A stretch of DNA of 64,000 nt, taken from the NCBI RefSeq assembly GCF_005080845.1, contig NZ_CP034858.1, forward strand, positions 248,001 to 312,000, given 5' to 3'. Origin of the DNA: Buchnera aphidicola (Rhopalosiphum padi) (GTDB lineage Bacteria; Pseudomonadota; Gammaproteobacteria; Enterobacterales; Enterobacteriaceae). Below are positions 10,083 to 21,116 of the stretch, one piece after another. Numbering within the stretch: the first letter of the stretch is position 1; the number at the start of each line of letters is the position of its first letter. A program made the translations under genes and the position numbers. The notes under the pieces were generated by a model. The model was given only the letters and a program-made list of their open reading frames with translations. It did not search any database and had not been told where the DNA came from.

Positions 10083-10883
10083 ATGAGTAATATTACTGCT
10101 TTCTTAATTAAAGAGTTAAGATTACGTACAGGGGCAGGGTTTATGGAATGTAAACGTGCATTAATAGAAGAGAAGGGAGATATTGAACTATCAATTGATA
10201 ATTTAAGAAAATCAGGACAAGTAAGAGCTGAGAAAAAAATGCATAATATTACAAATCAAGGGGTGATATTTGCAAAAATTCAAAATAAAATTGGTGCTAT
10301 GCTTGAACTAAATTGCCAAACTGATTTTGTTGCAAAAGATAATTTATTTTCCTTATTAGGAAACGAAATAATTTTAACAGCATTATCACAAAAAATAAGA
10401 AATATTGATGATATAAAAAATATTTTTGAAATGAAAAAAACAGAATTAATTTCAAAAGTAGGTGAAAATATTAAAATTAATCGATTTAGTTTTATTGAAG
10501 GTGACAACATATTTTCTTATATACATGGTGGTCGAATTGGTGTATTAGTTAGCGCTAGTAATCTAAATAAAGAAATGTTAAAAAATATTGCCATGCATAT
10601 TGCTGCAAGTAAACCTGAATATTTATCTCCGAATGAAATATCTGATTCTGTTTTTCAACGTGAATATAAAATTCAATTCGAATTAGCGAAAAAACAAAAT
10701 AAATCTTCTGAAATATTAAAGAAAATAGTTCAAGGTCGAATGAATAAATTTATTAATAATATTGCATTAACTGGTCAAGATTTTATTATGGATACTACAA
10801 AAACAGTGGGTTCATTACTAAATGAATATAATGCTCGTATTATATCTTTTATTAGATTTGAAATCGGAGAGAAAAAAATTTAA
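10083..10883 (+). CDS. tsf: Elongation factor Ts
   Basis: Nucleotide-exchange factor for EF-Tu. 266 residues (E. coli 283). The N-terminal UBA-like domain carries [17 protein letters not shown], and the EF-Tu-contacting motif appears as [10 protein letters not shown] near residue 80. The coiled-coil/dimerisation part is somewhat shortened. A good ribosome binding site (GAGGAAATAATT before ATG) sits 41 bases after rpsB, consistent with one operon. Confidence 0.97.
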   Translation: MSNITAFLIKELRLRTGAGFMECKRALIEEKGDIELSIDNLRKSGQVRAEKKMHNITNQGVIFAKIQNKIGAMLELNCQTDFVAKDNLFSLLGNEIILTALSQKIRNIDDIKNIFEMKKTELISKVGENIKINRFSFIEGDNIFSYIHGGRIGVLVSASNLNKEMLKNIAMHIAASKPEYLSPNEISDSVFQREYKIQFELAKKQNKSSEILKKIVQGRMNKFINNIALTGQDFIMDTTKTVGSLLNEYNARIISFIRFEIGEKKI

Positions 10884-10983
10884 TTGATTTAAAAAAATTA
10901 TTTTAAAAAATAAAATATATACTAGTTAATTTAAAAAAAATAAAAAATATTTTTAATAAAAAATCTATTTAGGTTAAAAAAAT

Positions 10984-11706
10984 ATGTCTACCAATACAAA
11001 ATTTATATACCGTCGTGTTTTGCTTAAAATAAGCGGTGAAGTCTTGCAAGGAGTGAATAAATTTGGTATTGATATAAATTCTTTAAAAAGAATAGTAAAA
11101 GAAATTAAATTAGTATTAAAATTAGGTATTCAAGTGGGTTTGGTAATTGGTAGTGGAAATTTATTTCGTGGTTCAACTTTGTCTCAATTGGGGGTAAATA
11201 GAATAGCAGCAGATCATATAGGTATTTTATCAACGATTATTAATAGTTTGGCTATGAGAGATATTATGAATTCTCATTCAATTCCTACTTACGTTATGTC
11301 TTCTATACCAGTGAATGGAATATGTGAAATATATCATTATGAAAGAGCAATAGATTTACTGTCTAATAATATTGTTGTTATCTTTGCTGCTGGTACAGGT
11401 AATCCTTTGTTTACAACTGATTCTGCTGCGTGTTTACGCGGGATTGAAACAAAATCAGATATAATCTTAAAGGGTACAAAAGTTGATGGAGTTTATTCTA
11501 AAGATCCAAAAAAACATTCTCAAGCTATTTTTTATAAAAACTTAACATATAAAGATGTTATTCAAAAAGAACTAAAAGTGATGGATTTATCGGCTTTTTC
11601 TTTAGCTAGAGACCATAATTTACCAATTCGAGTATTTAACATTAATAAACCTAGATCTTTGTACCGTATTATTAAAGGTTACGATGAAGGTACTCTTATT
11701 AAGTAA
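10984..11706 (+). CDS. pyrH: UMP kinase
   Basis: Hexameric bacterial UMP kinase of the amino-acid-kinase fold, making UDP. 240 residues (E. coli 241). Visible: KISGEVLQG at the N-terminus, the phosphate-binding GLVIGSGNLFRG, then AGTGNPLFTTDSAACLRG and GTKVDGVYSKDPKK. Preceded by about 100 AT-rich bases after tsf without an obvious terminator. A weak AGGTTAAAAAA lies before the ATG. Confidence 0.97.
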   Translation: MSTNTKFIYRRVLLKISGEVLQGVNKFGIDINSLKRIVKEIKLVLKLGIQVGLVIGSGNLFRGSTLSQLGVNRIAADHIGILSTIINSLAMRDIMNSHSIPTYVMSSIPVNGICEIYHYERAIDLLSNNIVVIFAAGTGNPLFTTDSAACLRGIETKSDIILKGTKVDGVYSKDPKKHSQAIFYKNLTYKDVIQKELKVMDLSAFSLARDHNLPIRVFNINKPRSLYRIIKGYDEGTLIK

Positions 11707-11761
11707 ATTCTTAACAAAAAGAACATTATCCATTTAAAGAATAGATTGTATAGGTACTCAT

Positions 11762-12319
11762 GTGATTAATGATATTCATGTTAAAAGTAATGAAAAAATG
11801 AAGGTATGTATTAATAATTTTCAAATTCAAGTTAATAATATTCGAACTGGACGAGCATCTCCAGAATTATTAAACAATATTTATGTTGAATATTTTGGTT
11901 CTAAAGTTCCCTTACGTCAAATATCTAATGTAATAGTTGAAGATTATCATACTCTTAAAATTAATATTTTTGATGATTCTAGTACTTCTTTAATTAAAAA
12001 AGCAATTTTAAATTCCAATCTTGACTTGAATCCAGTTTTATATGGTAAAGATATTATTATACCAATACCCGGATTGACAGAAGAAAGAAGAAAACATTTA
12101 ATTAAAATAATACGTAATAATGCAGAAAATGCTCGAATTTATATAAGAAATATTCGTAGAGATGCAAATGATAAGATAAAGAATTATCTAAAAAGTAAAA
12201 TTATTAGCGAAGATAATGAGCATACTGCACAAAATAAAATTCAGATAATGACAGATGACTATATTAAAAAAATCGATGCAATCTTATTGGAAAAAGAAAA
12301 AGAACTTATGAAATTTTAA
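11762..12319 (+). CDS. frr: Ribosome recycling factor
   Basis: With EF-G, splits the post-termination ribosome. 185 residues, exactly E. coli length. Starts at GTG (11762), reading INDIHVKSNEKM against E. coli ISDIRKDAEVRM, so the alternative start codon is well supported. The hallmark NIRTGRASPELLNNI and the C-terminal IRNIRRDANDKIKNYLK are present, with the tail EKEKELMKF. Lies 55 bases after pyrH. Confidence 0.97.
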   Translation: MINDIHVKSNEKMKVCINNFQIQVNNIRTGRASPELLNNIYVEYFGSKVPLRQISNVIVEDYHTLKINIFDDSSTSLIKKAILNSNLDLNPVLYGKDIIIPIPGLTEERRKHLIKIIRNNAENARIYIRNIRRDANDKIKNYLKSKIISEDNEHTAQNKIQIMTDDYIKKIDAILLEKEKELMKF

Positions 12320-12420
12320 ATTTTATAAAATATTTTTTAAAAATCATTTTCTATAATTTTATTATATATGTTTGTACAGTAATTTTTAATAATTGAATAT
12401 TATTAATATTAAAAATTTTT

Positions 12421-13617
12421 ATGAAAAAAATAACTGTTCTAGGATCTACTGGTTCTATTGGTATTAGTACTCTATCTATTGTTAAAAAAAATCCTTCTTT
12501 GTTTAAGGTAATTGTTTTAGTAGCTAATAAAAACTTTTCTATTATGTTACAACAATGTGAGTTTTTTTCTCCTGATTGGGTTGTAATGAAAAATAAAAAA
12601 TCAGCTGATATTTTAAGAAAAAGACTAAAAGATAAAAAAATAAAAACAGAAGTTTTATCTGGTAATAAAGCTATTTGTGAAATAGCTTCTTTAAAAGAAG
12701 TTGATTTAGTTATATCTGCCATCGTAGGAATGGCAGGTTTATTACCTACTTTGTCTGCAATAAATGCTGGAAAAACAATTTTATTAGCTAATAAAGAATC
12801 TTTAATTACATGCGGTATTATTTTTATGAAAGCTTTGGCTTCTAACAAAGCTAAAATTTTTCCTATTGATAGCGAACATAATGCTATCTTTCAAGTTTTG
12901 CCTAAGTTTGTGCAGGAAAATTTAGGTACAGTTAATTTAAAAAAAAATGGTATTAAATCTATTATTTTAACGGCTTCTGGAGGTCCTTTTTTTAATTTTA
13001 AAAAAAAAGATTTATCTTTTATTACGCCATTAGAAGCATGTTCTCATCCAAATTGGTCAATGGGAAGAAAAATATCAATAGATTCAGCAACGATGATAAA
13101 TAAAGGTTTTGAATATGCTGAGGCAAGATGGCTTTTTAATGCTTCATCTTCAGAAATTGATATTGTAATTCATCCTCAGTCAATTATTCATTCTATGGTT
13201 GAGTATATTGATGGATCAGTATTGGCACAACTTGCAGTTCCTGATATGAAAGTTGCAATTTCATATGCTATGTCTTGGCCTAATCGTATATCTTCTGGAG
13301 CTAATTTTTTAAATTTCAATAAATTAAGTAATTTAACTTTTTTTAAACCAGATTTTATTCAATTTCCATGTTTAAAATTAGCCATTGATGCTTTCTCTCA
13401 AGGTCAATCAGCAATGATAGTTTTGAATGCTGTTAATGAAGTTACCGTTTCAGCTTTTTTAAATTCAAAAATCAGTTTTAATAAAATTTCTGAGATTAAC
13501 ACTGATATTTTAATGTCTTCTTCTTTTTCAGAACCTGTTTCTATTGAAGAAGTTTTAGAAATTGATAAAAAAACAAGAATAAAATCTCAAAAAAAAATAT
13601 CGTCTTTAATAAATTAA
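12421..13617 (+). CDS. dxr: 1-deoxy-D-xylulose 5-phosphate reductoisomerase
   Basis: Second step of the MEP isoprenoid pathway, NADPH- and metal-dependent. 398 residues, same as E. coli. NADPH motif GSTGSIG at residues 8-14; ANKESL; metal ligands Asp150 and Glu152 in PIDSEHNAIFQ at exactly the E. coli positions; later WSMGRKISIDSATMINKGFEYAEARWLF. Product feeds uppS, the next gene, so the isoprenoid carrier route is partly clustered here. Confidence 0.98.
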   Translation: MKKITVLGSTGSIGISTLSIVKKNPSLFKVIVLVANKNFSIMLQQCEFFSPDWVVMKNKKSADILRKRLKDKKIKTEVLSGNKAICEIASLKEVDLVISAIVGMAGLLPTLSAINAGKTILLANKESLITCGIIFMKALASNKAKIFPIDSEHNAIFQVLPKFVQENLGTVNLKKNGIKSIILTASGGPFFNFKKKDLSFITPLEACSHPNWSMGRKISIDSATMINKGFEYAEARWLFNASSSEIDIVIHPQSIIHSMVEYIDGSVLAQLAVPDMKVAISYAMSWPNRISSGANFLNFNKLSNLTFFKPDFIQFPCLKLAIDAFSQGQSAMIVLNAVNEVTVSAFLNSKISFNKISEINTDILMSSSFSEPVSIEEVLEIDKKTRIKSQKKISSLIN

Positions 13618-13673
13618 TATTATTTCATATACAATTTAAAAAAATGTTTTCTTAAGAGAAATCTAAACCAATT

Positions 13674-14414
13674 ATGTTATATAAATCTTCGTTAAAAAAT
13701 AGGCAAAAAATTAAAGAAGAAAATCTTCGTCATGTAGCGATTATTATGGATGGAAATGGACGATGGGCTGAAAAAAGAGGTAAAATACGCACTCTAGGTC
13801 ATAAAGAAGGTTTTAAAACAGCAAGAAAAATAGTAAAGTTTGCTGTTGAAAATAATATAGAAATATTAACACTATATGTTTTTAGTAAAGAAAATTGGAA
13901 ACGTCCGAAATTAGAAATTATAGCTTTAATGAAATTGTTTTTTTTTGCATTAAAAAGTGAAATAAAAAATTTAAATAAGTATAATATTCGTTTAAAAATA
14001 ATTGGAGATATAAGTTCTTTTAATGAAAGATTACAAAACTATATTTATAAAGTAGAAAAAAAAACTTTGAACAATACTGGTTTAATTTTAAATATTGCCG
14101 CGAATTATAGTGGTAGATGGGATATCACACAAGGTGTGAAGAAAGTGATTAAAGCTGTTCAAAAAGGGTTTTTAAACATCGAGCAAATTCAAGAACAAAA
14201 TTTTTCTCAATATTTGTCTACAAGTGAATTATTACCAGTAGATTTAGTTGTTAGAACAGGAGGAGAAAAAAGAATCAGTAATTTTTTTTTATGGCAGATA
14301 GCGTACTCTGAATTATACTTTACTGATATTTTATGGCCTGATTTTAATCAGCGCGATTTTCAGCATGCAATTAATTATTTTTTTACTCGCGAACGTCGTT
14401 TTGGGGGAATTTAA
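13674..14414 (+). CDS. uppS: Undecaprenyl diphosphate synthase
   Basis: cis-prenyltransferase making the C55 lipid carrier for peptidoglycan. 246 residues (E. coli 253). The catalytic Asp26 is at the E. coli position in IIMDGNGRWAEKRG; also LTLYVFSKENWKRP, NIAANYSGRWDI and the C-terminal RTGGEKRISNFFLWQIAYSELYF region. Only the extreme C-terminus is shortened, ending RRFGGI. In E. coli cdsA and rseP follow; here a gene-free 175 bases leads to bamA. Confidence 0.97.
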   Translation: MLYKSSLKNRQKIKEENLRHVAIIMDGNGRWAEKRGKIRTLGHKEGFKTARKIVKFAVENNIEILTLYVFSKENWKRPKLEIIALMKLFFFALKSEIKNLNKYNIRLKIIGDISSFNERLQNYIYKVEKKTLNNTGLILNIAANYSGRWDITQGVKKVIKAVQKGFLNIEQIQEQNFSQYLSTSELLPVDLVVRTGGEKRISNFFLWQIAYSELYFTDILWPDFNQRDFQHAINYFFTRERRFGGI

Positions 14415-14589
14415 AAATAATTAAAAATATTTTTAATATAAAAAAATACTTTTTTATTAAAAAATAAATTTTTCATTAAAACTAGCTTTTATTCAAATCT
14501 TCTTTTTTTATTTCGTAGTATCTTTTATTTAAGTAAAATTAATTTTTATAAAAAATAAGAGATATATTGTAGGAAAAATTGTAATAATA

Positions 14590-16989
14590 ATGTTAATTAA
14601 AAGTTTTTTCATAATTTTTTTAATGTTTTTTAGTACTAATGTTTTTTCAAAAAATGCATGGACTATAGAAAAAATTCAATTTAAAGGATTAAAAAATTTT
14701 TCCAAAGATGAGGTGTTAAAAAATATTTTTTTTAATGTTGGAAGTAACGTATCTGAAAATGATATTAAAAATAGTATAAAATCTTTATTTCAAACTGGAA
14801 AGTTTAAAACTATTAAAATAGTTTATTCAGGTAAAACTATTATTTTTAAAATAAAAGAACAACCTATTATTTCAAATATTACTTTTTTAGGAAATAAAGT
14901 AATTAAGGACTCTGTTCTTAAGAAATATCTTACTGAATTAGGTGTTAAAGAAGGTAATTTCTTTAATCCTTTTTTAAATTCTATTTTTGTAAAAAATTTA
15001 AAAGAATTTTATAGTAACGTTGGAAGATATAACTCTAATATCAAGATATTAAAAAAAATTTCTTCAAATAATAAAGTAAATTTAAAAATACTTATTTATG
15101 AAAGTAATTTATTAGAAATAAATCATATTAAAATTATTGGAAATAATTATTTTTCTCAAGAAAAAATACTTTCATTGTTTAAATTAAACGATGATAAGTC
15201 TTGGTGGAATTTTTTAAAAAAACGTTTTTACTATTCTGAACAATTAGAAGAAGATTTAAAAAATTTAACTAATTTTTATTTAAATAAAGGATATTACTAC
15301 TTTAATATAAATAAAAAAATAGTACATTTTTTAAAAAATCAAAATAAAGTAAATATTACAGTTTATATTTCTGAAGGTAAAAAATATAAAGTTTCTAATT
15401 TTTTTATTAATGGTAATTTATTACATTATTATCAATTCATTAAAAATCTTATTAAGATTAATAAGAACGAATTGTATAATAAAGAAAAAATTACTTTGAT
15501 AGTCAAAAAAATACAAAGATTTTTATTTGAAAAAGGATATATTCATCCTAAAATTATTGTTTATCCACAAATTGATTTTAAAGAAAAAAAAATTATTTTA
15601 AATTTTAATATAGATATTCAAAAACGTTATTTTGTAAATAGAATAAACTTTAGAGGAAACGAATTAACTCAAGATATAGTTTTAAGACGTGAAATGAAAC
15701 AAATAGAAGGTGAATGGTTTAATTTAAAATTAATAGAATTAGGTAAGAGATCATTGGAAAAAATAAAATTTTTGCGTGATATTACTATACAAAAAAAGAT
15801 TTTATCTAATAAAGACAATGGAGTTGATATTACCTATACACTAAAAGAACAACCTACTGGTACTTTGAACTTTGGTTTGGGATATGGAAGAGACAGTGGA
15901 TTAAGTTTTAATACATCTATTTCTCAGGATAATTTATTTGGTTCTGGAAATTCACTAAAAGCTAGTATTATTAAAAACGATAATCAAAAATATGCTGATA
16001 TATCAATTATATATCCATATTTTACTAACGATGGTACAAATTTGAATACTAGACTTTTTTATAATGATTTTAAATATAATATAAACAATTTTTCTAATAT
16101 TATAAAAAGCACTTCTGGATTCGAAAGTGATTTGAGTTTTTTAATTAATACATTTAATAGAATTAATATTGGTTTTGGATATACCCATAATGGTTTAATA
16201 AATAAAGAAGAAAAAGTTGTTTTCAAAGTTGAAAATACATCTAATGATAAGTCTTTAAAAGATAGTTTAGTAGACGATTTTACTTTAAATTATTCCTTAA
16301 TGCATGATACTTTAAAACATTTTTATTTTCCTATTTCAGGAAATCAAACCTATATTAGTGGAAAAAATACAATTCCAGGTTCAGATAATAATTTTTATAA
16401 ATTTCTATTTGACAGTGAACAATACATTCCGTTGGATAAAGAAAAAAAATTTATATTTTTAACTCATGTTCGTGCTGGTATTGGTAATAGTTTAAATAAA
16501 GAAAAATTGCCTTTTTATGAAAATTTTCATGCCATTAATTCAAATAATATTCGTGGATTTCGAGCAAATACTATTGGTCCTAAAAAAATTTATGCTAATT
16601 CTAATTTAGAAAAATGTTTGGGACATAATAAAGAAAATGTTTTTTGTGAATCTATAGATTCTATTGGTGGAAATGTTATGCTAATTTCTAATTTAGAATT
16701 AATTACACCAATTCCATTAATTAAAAACAAATATAGTAAATTTCTTAGATCTTCGTTCTTTTTAGACGCTGGAAATATTTGGGATACCATGTGGAAAAAA
16801 AAACAAAATATTAATTTTTCACAATTTCCAGATTATAGTAGTTTGAATAATATTTATGCATCAATCGGTATATCTTTACAATGGTTTTCTCCTATTGGTC
16901 CATTAGTTTTTTCTTATGCATACCCTATTCATAAAAATGAAAGTACTCAATTAGAAGCATTTCAATTTAATTTTGGAAAAAATTGGTGA
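14590..16989 (+). CDS. bamA: Outer-membrane assembly factor BamA
   Basis: Core of the BAM complex inserting beta-barrel proteins. 799 residues (E. coli 810). Signal peptide [20 protein letters not shown], five POTRA repeats to about residue 410, then an Omp85 barrel. Recognisable segments: [13 protein letters not shown] in POTRA5, [14 protein letters not shown] at the barrel start, [24 protein letters not shown] with the conserved RGF motif of loop 6, and the final strand ending FQFNFGKNW with an aromatic terminus. Skp and LpxD genes, next in E. coli, are absent. Confidence 0.96.
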   Translation: MLIKSFFIIFLMFFSTNVFSKNAWTIEKIQFKGLKNFSKDEVLKNIFFNVGSNVSENDIKNSIKSLFQTGKFKTIKIVYSGKTIIFKIKEQPIISNITFLGNKVIKDSVLKKYLTELGVKEGNFFNPFLNSIFVKNLKEFYSNVGRYNSNIKILKKISSNNKVNLKILIYESNLLEINHIKIIGNNYFSQEKILSLFKLNDDKSWWNFLKKRFYYSEQLEEDLKNLTNFYLNKGYYYFNINKKIVHFLKNQNKVNITVYISEGKKYKVSNFFINGNLLHYYQFIKNLIKINKNELYNKEKITLIVKKIQRFLFEKGYIHPKIIVYPQIDFKEKKIILNFNIDIQKRYFVNRINFRGNELTQDIVLRREMKQIEGEWFNLKLIELGKRSLEKIKFLRDITIQKKILSNKDNGVDITYTLKEQPTGTLNFGLGYGRDSGLSFNTSISQDNLFGSGNSLKASIIKNDNQKYADISIIYPYFTNDGTNLNTRLFYNDFKYNINNFSNIIKSTSGFESDLSFLINTFNRINIGFGYTHNGLINKEEKVVFKVENTSNDKSLKDSLVDDFTLNYSLMHDTLKHFYFPISGNQTYISGKNTIPGSDNNFYKFLFDSEQYIPLDKEKKFIFLTHVRAGIGNSLNKEKLPFYENFHAINSNNIRGFRANTIGPKKIYANSNLEKCLGHNKENVFCESIDSIGGNVMLISNLELITPIPLIKNKYSKFLRSSFFLDAGNIWDTMWKKKQNINFSQFPDYSSLNNIYASIGISLQWFSPIGPLVFSYAYPIHKNESTQLEAFQFNFGKNW

Positions 16990-17000
16990 TCGAAATAAAA

Positions 17001-17038
17001 TTTAATTTTTAATATTAAAAAATTTAATTTTTAATGTT
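17001..17038. repeat. Short tandem repeat between bamA and fabZ
   Basis: TTTAATTTTTAATATT (17001-17016) recurs with one change at 17023-17038 (period 22 bases). It occupies most of the 97-base bamA-fabZ space. Probably a neutral duplication; because the unit is partly self-complementary the region can also fold, but there is no clear terminator. Confidence 0.45.
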
Positions 17039-17086
17039 AATTTTATAAAAAATAAAAATATTATTTTTTTTCAATAGGAAAAAATT

Positions 17087-17545
17087 TTGAATGATAATAA
17101 ATATATTTTGAATATTAAAGAAATTTTAAAAATTTTACCGCATCGCTATCCTTTTCTACTTATTGATCGGATTTTAGATTTAAAAATATTTCAATATTTA
17201 ACAGCACTTAAAAACTGCACTATAAATGAACCTTTTTTTCAAGGTCATTTTACAAAAGAACCTATTTTCCCTGGTGTTTTAATTATTGAAGCTATGACTC
17301 AAGCGGCTGCGATTTTGATTTTTAAAAGTATAGGTACATTAAATATTAATAAGTTATATTATTTTGTAGGCATTGAAAACACTAGATTTAAAAAAATCGT
17401 AGTTCCTGGTGATCAAATGTTTATTAAAGTAATTTTCTTAGAATCTAAAAAAAATTTTATAAAATTTAGAATCTTTGCCATAGTAAACAAAAAAAATGTT
17501 TGTAAAGCTACAATAATTTTTTGTAAAAAAAATATATTTAATTAA
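17087..17545 (+). CDS. fabZ: 3-hydroxyacyl-ACP dehydratase FabZ
   Basis: Dehydration step of type II fatty acid synthesis; hot-dog fold. 152 residues (E. coli 151). Catalytic His54 (FFQGHF) and Glu68 (FPGVLIIEAM) lie at the E. coli positions, and LLPHRYPFLL appears as ILPHRYPFLL. The start is a TTG at 17087 with AGGA seven bases upstream; the nearby ATG at 17091 is out of frame. Flanking E. coli genes lpxD and lpxA, lpxB, rnhB are all gone: fabZ survives alone from the lipid A cluster. Confidence 0.97.
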   Translation: MNDNKYILNIKEILKILPHRYPFLLIDRILDLKIFQYLTALKNCTINEPFFQGHFTKEPIFPGVLIIEAMTQAAAILIFKSIGTLNINKLYYFVGIENTRFKKIVVPGDQMFIKVIFLESKKNFIKFRIFAIVNKKNVCKATIIFCKKNIFN

Positions 17546-17577
17546 ATACATTTTTTATATAAATGTTAGGAAAATAA

Positions 17578-20500
17578 ATGAATTCAGAAAAATTTGTGCA
17601 TCTTCATGTACATAGCGATTATTCAATTATTGATGGATTATCAAAACCAGAAAATTTAGTAAAAAAAACAGTTTATTTAGGAATGAAGTCTATTGCTATA
17701 ACAGATTTTAATAATTTATATGGTGTAATAAAATTTTATAGTGCAGCGCATAAATGGGGTGTAAAACCTATTATTGGTGTTACAGTTAAATTTTTTTCCG
17801 AGTTAATAAAAAATGAATTAACAGAACTAACTATATTAGCTGCGACTCAAGAAGGATACAAAAATTTAATTTTATTAATTTCTCGTGCTTATAAAAAAGG
17901 ATATTTTTGTGAAAAGCATGTAACAATAGAGAAAAAGTGGTTATCAGAATTAAACGATGGATTAATATTACTTTCAGGGGGTTGTCAAGGTGAAATTGGA
18001 AAGGTTTTATTACGTGGTCAACCTTCATTAATATCTAATTGTTTATATTTTTATGAAAAATATTTTTCTGGATTTTACTATTTAGAATTAATTCGTACTG
18101 ATAGAGAAAATGAAGAAAAATATTTACATTTAGCAGTAAATTTATCTTATTCCAAAAATATTCCAGTTGTTGCAACTAATGATGTATGTTTTTTAAATAA
18201 AGAAGATTTTAAAATTCACAAAATCAGAATTGCAATTAATGAAGGTGTAAGATTAAAAGAATCTAAGATTCAAAATAATTATAGTGAACATCAGTTTTTA
18301 AAAACTGAAAAAGAAATGTATTCTCTTTTTTCTGATATTCCAGAAGCAATTATCAATAGTGTAGAAATTTCAAAACGTTGTAATGTTTTTATAAAATCTG
18401 GTAAATATTTTTTACCTCAATTTTTTACAGGAAAAACAAGTATTGAGAATTATTTAATTATACAGTCTGAAATGGGATTAAAAAAACGTTTAAAATCAAA
18501 TTTTAAAAAAATAGATAAAAAAATCTACTTTAAATATAAAAATCGTTTAGATATTGAACTAAGTATCATTAATAAAATGGGATTTCCTGGTTATTTTCTA
18601 ATTGTTATGGAATTTATACAATGGGCAAAAGATAATAATATACCAGTAGGCCCTGGAAGAGGATCAGGAGCTGGTTCCTTAGTAGCATATGTATTAAATA
18701 TAACAGAGGTAGATCCACTTTTTTTTGATTTGTTATTTGAACGATTTTTAAATCCAGAACGCATTTCATTACCCGATTTTGATATTGATTTTTGTATGGA
18801 AAAACGTGATCGAGTTATTGAACATGTTGCAAATATGTATGGTAGAGAATCAGTAGCTCAAATTATTACATTTGGTACAATGACAGCAAAAGCTGTTATT
18901 AGAGATGTTGGAAGGGTTTTAGGATATCCTTATGGATTTATTAATAATTTATCTAAATTAGTTCCTTTAGATCCAGGAATTACATTAAAAGATGCTTTTG
19001 CTAAAGATTCAGAATTATATAATCTTTATAAAAATGATGAAGATGTTAAAAACTTAGTTGATATATCAAAAAAATTAGAAGGAGTAAAACGTAATGTTGG
19101 GAAACATGCGGGAGGTGTAGTGATTTCTCCTACTAAAATTACTGATTTTTGTCCTTTATACTGTGATGAAAAAGGTAATAATCCTGTAACACAATTTGAT
19201 AAAAATGATATAGAGTATGTCGGATTATTAAAATTTGATTTTCTTGGTTTACGCACATTGACAATTATTAATTGTGCAGCAAATATGATTAATACAAATT
19301 TATTATTAAACAATAAAAAAACAATTAATATTAATTCTATTCCTCTGAATGACAGTAAATGTTTTAGTTTATTAAAAAAATGTGAAACTACAGCTATTTT
19401 TCAATTAGAATCATATGGAATGAAAGATTTAATAAAAAGACTACAACCAGATTGTTTTGAAGATATAGTTGCATTAATTGCACTTTTTAGACCTGGTCCT
19501 TTACAATCTGGAATGGTAGATAATTTTATTAATCGTAAGCACGGGAATGAAGACATTGCATATCCTGACCACAAATGGCAACATCGATTATTAAAACCAG
19601 TATTAGAATCAACATATGGAATTATTTTATATCAAGAACAAGTGATGCAAATTGCTCAAATTTTAGCAGGTTATACTTTAGGAAAAGCTGATATTTTAAG
19701 ACGAGCTATGAGTAAAAAAAATTTAAAAGATATGGCCGAACAACGCGTTGTTTTTATAGACGGCGCTCAAAAAAAAGGAATCAATAGAAAGCTATCTATA
19801 AAAATTTTTGACTTACTAGAAAAATTTGCTGGATATGGATTTAATAAATCTCATTCTGTAGCTTATGCATTAGTATCTTATCAAACTTTATGGTTAAAAG
19901 CACATTATCCTTCTGAATTTATGGCTTCTACTATGACTTCTGATATAGATTATACGGATAAAATTGTAATTTTAGTTAATGAATCTATTCAAATGGGAAT
20001 AAAAATAATACCTCCAAATATTAATTTAAGTAAATATGAATTTTATGTCAATAATAAAAAAAATATAGTTTATGGTCTTGGAGCTATTAAAGGTATAGGT
20101 ATAAGCTCAATGTTTCATCTTGTTAAAGAAAGAGAAAAAAATGGATTTTTTTCTGATTTGTTTGATCTGTGTGTGCGTACTGATCCTAATAAAATAACTC
20201 GGAGAGTATTAGAAAAACTAATTATGTCTGGCAGCTGTGATTGTCTTAATAAAAATAGAAGCTATTTACTTTCTTTAATGGAAGATGCGATCAAAGCATC
20301 AAAAGAACACTTTAAAATAAAAAAATTTCAACAAGAAAGTTTATTCGGTTCATTTGAAAAAGAATTAAATATTATAAAAAATAATAATTTATTAAATTTT
20401 CTTTCCTATGAAGAAAATAAGCTAGAAAATGAACATAAAGTTTTAGGTTTTTATCTCACAGGTCATCCTATTGATAGCTATTCAGAAGAATTAAAATATT

Positions 20501-21060
20501 ATGTTAATAATTTAACATTTTCAAAATTAAAATCTTTTAATAATACTAAAAAAAAAATAATGGTTGCAGGAATAGTTGTGTCTATTAAAATAAAAACAAC
20601 AAAAACTAAAGATCGTATAGCCATTTTAGTATTAGATGATAATACTGGTCTTTTAGAAGTTGTAGTTTTTAAAAGTTTATTAAATTCATCTGAACATTTA
20701 ATTAAATTAAATAAAATTTTAATTGTTTCAGGTATTTTAAATGCTAATTTTATTAATAAAAACTTAAAAATGACAGCATATAATATTATGGATTTAAATT
20801 TAGCAAGAGAAAAATATCTTAATCAATTGAAGATCATATTAAAAGAAGAACAAAAAGATAAATATTTTTTAAAAAAAATTGATCAATTTTTTAAAAAACA
20901 AGCTATAGGTAAAATTCCTGTTTATATTCTTTTTGAAAAAAAAGATCTTAATTCTGAATTTAAATTGATAAAAAAATGGTTCATTAAAATTAGTAATGAA
21001 TTTTTAATTGAATTAGATATCTTAATCAATGAAAATAAAATATCTGTAAAGTATTTTTAA
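17578..21060 (+). CDS. dnaE: DNA polymerase III alpha subunit
   Basis: Replicative polymerase. 1160 residues, as in E. coli. N-terminal PHP domain (HLHVHSDYSIIDGL), palm with catalytic Asp402 and Asp404 in PDFDIDF and Asp554 in KFDFLGLRT, GPGRGSGAGSLVAY, fingers, then a beta-clamp-binding motif QESLF at residues 919-923 (E. coli QADMF at 920-924) and an OB domain. AGGAAAATA precedes the ATG by a few bases. Lies 32 bases after fabZ; convergent with proS. accA, downstream in E. coli, is absent. Confidence 0.98.
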   Translation: MNSEKFVHLHVHSDYSIIDGLSKPENLVKKTVYLGMKSIAITDFNNLYGVIKFYSAAHKWGVKPIIGVTVKFFSELIKNELTELTILAATQEGYKNLILLISRAYKKGYFCEKHVTIEKKWLSELNDGLILLSGGCQGEIGKVLLRGQPSLISNCLYFYEKYFSGFYYLELIRTDRENEEKYLHLAVNLSYSKNIPVVATNDVCFLNKEDFKIHKIRIAINEGVRLKESKIQNNYSEHQFLKTEKEMYSLFSDIPEAIINSVEISKRCNVFIKSGKYFLPQFFTGKTSIENYLIIQSEMGLKKRLKSNFKKIDKKIYFKYKNRLDIELSIINKMGFPGYFLIVMEFIQWAKDNNIPVGPGRGSGAGSLVAYVLNITEVDPLFFDLLFERFLNPERISLPDFDIDFCMEKRDRVIEHVANMYGRESVAQIITFGTMTAKAVIRDVGRVLGYPYGFINNLSKLVPLDPGITLKDAFAKDSELYNLYKNDEDVKNLVDISKKLEGVKRNVGKHAGGVVISPTKITDFCPLYCDEKGNNPVTQFDKNDIEYVGLLKFDFLGLRTLTIINCAANMINTNLLLNNKKTININSIPLNDSKCFSLLKKCETTAIFQLESYGMKDLIKRLQPDCFEDIVALIALFRPGPLQSGMVDNFINRKHGNEDIAYPDHKWQHRLLKPVLESTYGIILYQEQVMQIAQILAGYTLGKADILRRAMSKKNLKDMAEQRVVFIDGAQKKGINRKLSIKIFDLLEKFAGYGFNKSHSVAYALVSYQTLWLKAHYPSEFMASTMTSDIDYTDKIVILVNESIQMGIKIIPPNINLSKYEFYVNNKKNIVYGLGAIKGIGISSMFHLVKEREKNGFFSDLFDLCVRTDPNKITRRVLEKLIMSGSCDCLNKNRSYLLSLMEDAIKASKEHFKIKKFQQESLFGSFEKELNIIKNNNLLNFLSYEENKLENEHKVLGFYLTGHPIDSYSEELKYYVNNLTFSKLKSFNNTKKKIMVAGIVVSIKIKTTKTKDRIAILVLDDNTGLLEVVVFKSLLNSSEHLIKLNKILIVSGILNANFINKNLKMTAYNIMDLNLAREKYLNQLKIILKEEQKDKYFLKKIDQFFKKQAIGKIPVYILFEKKDLNSEFKLIKKWFIKISNEFLIELDILINENKISVKYF

Positions 21061-21116
21061 AAGTATTTTTTAAAAAAAATAATTTTTAAAAATATAAGAA
21101 AAGATTATTAAATTTT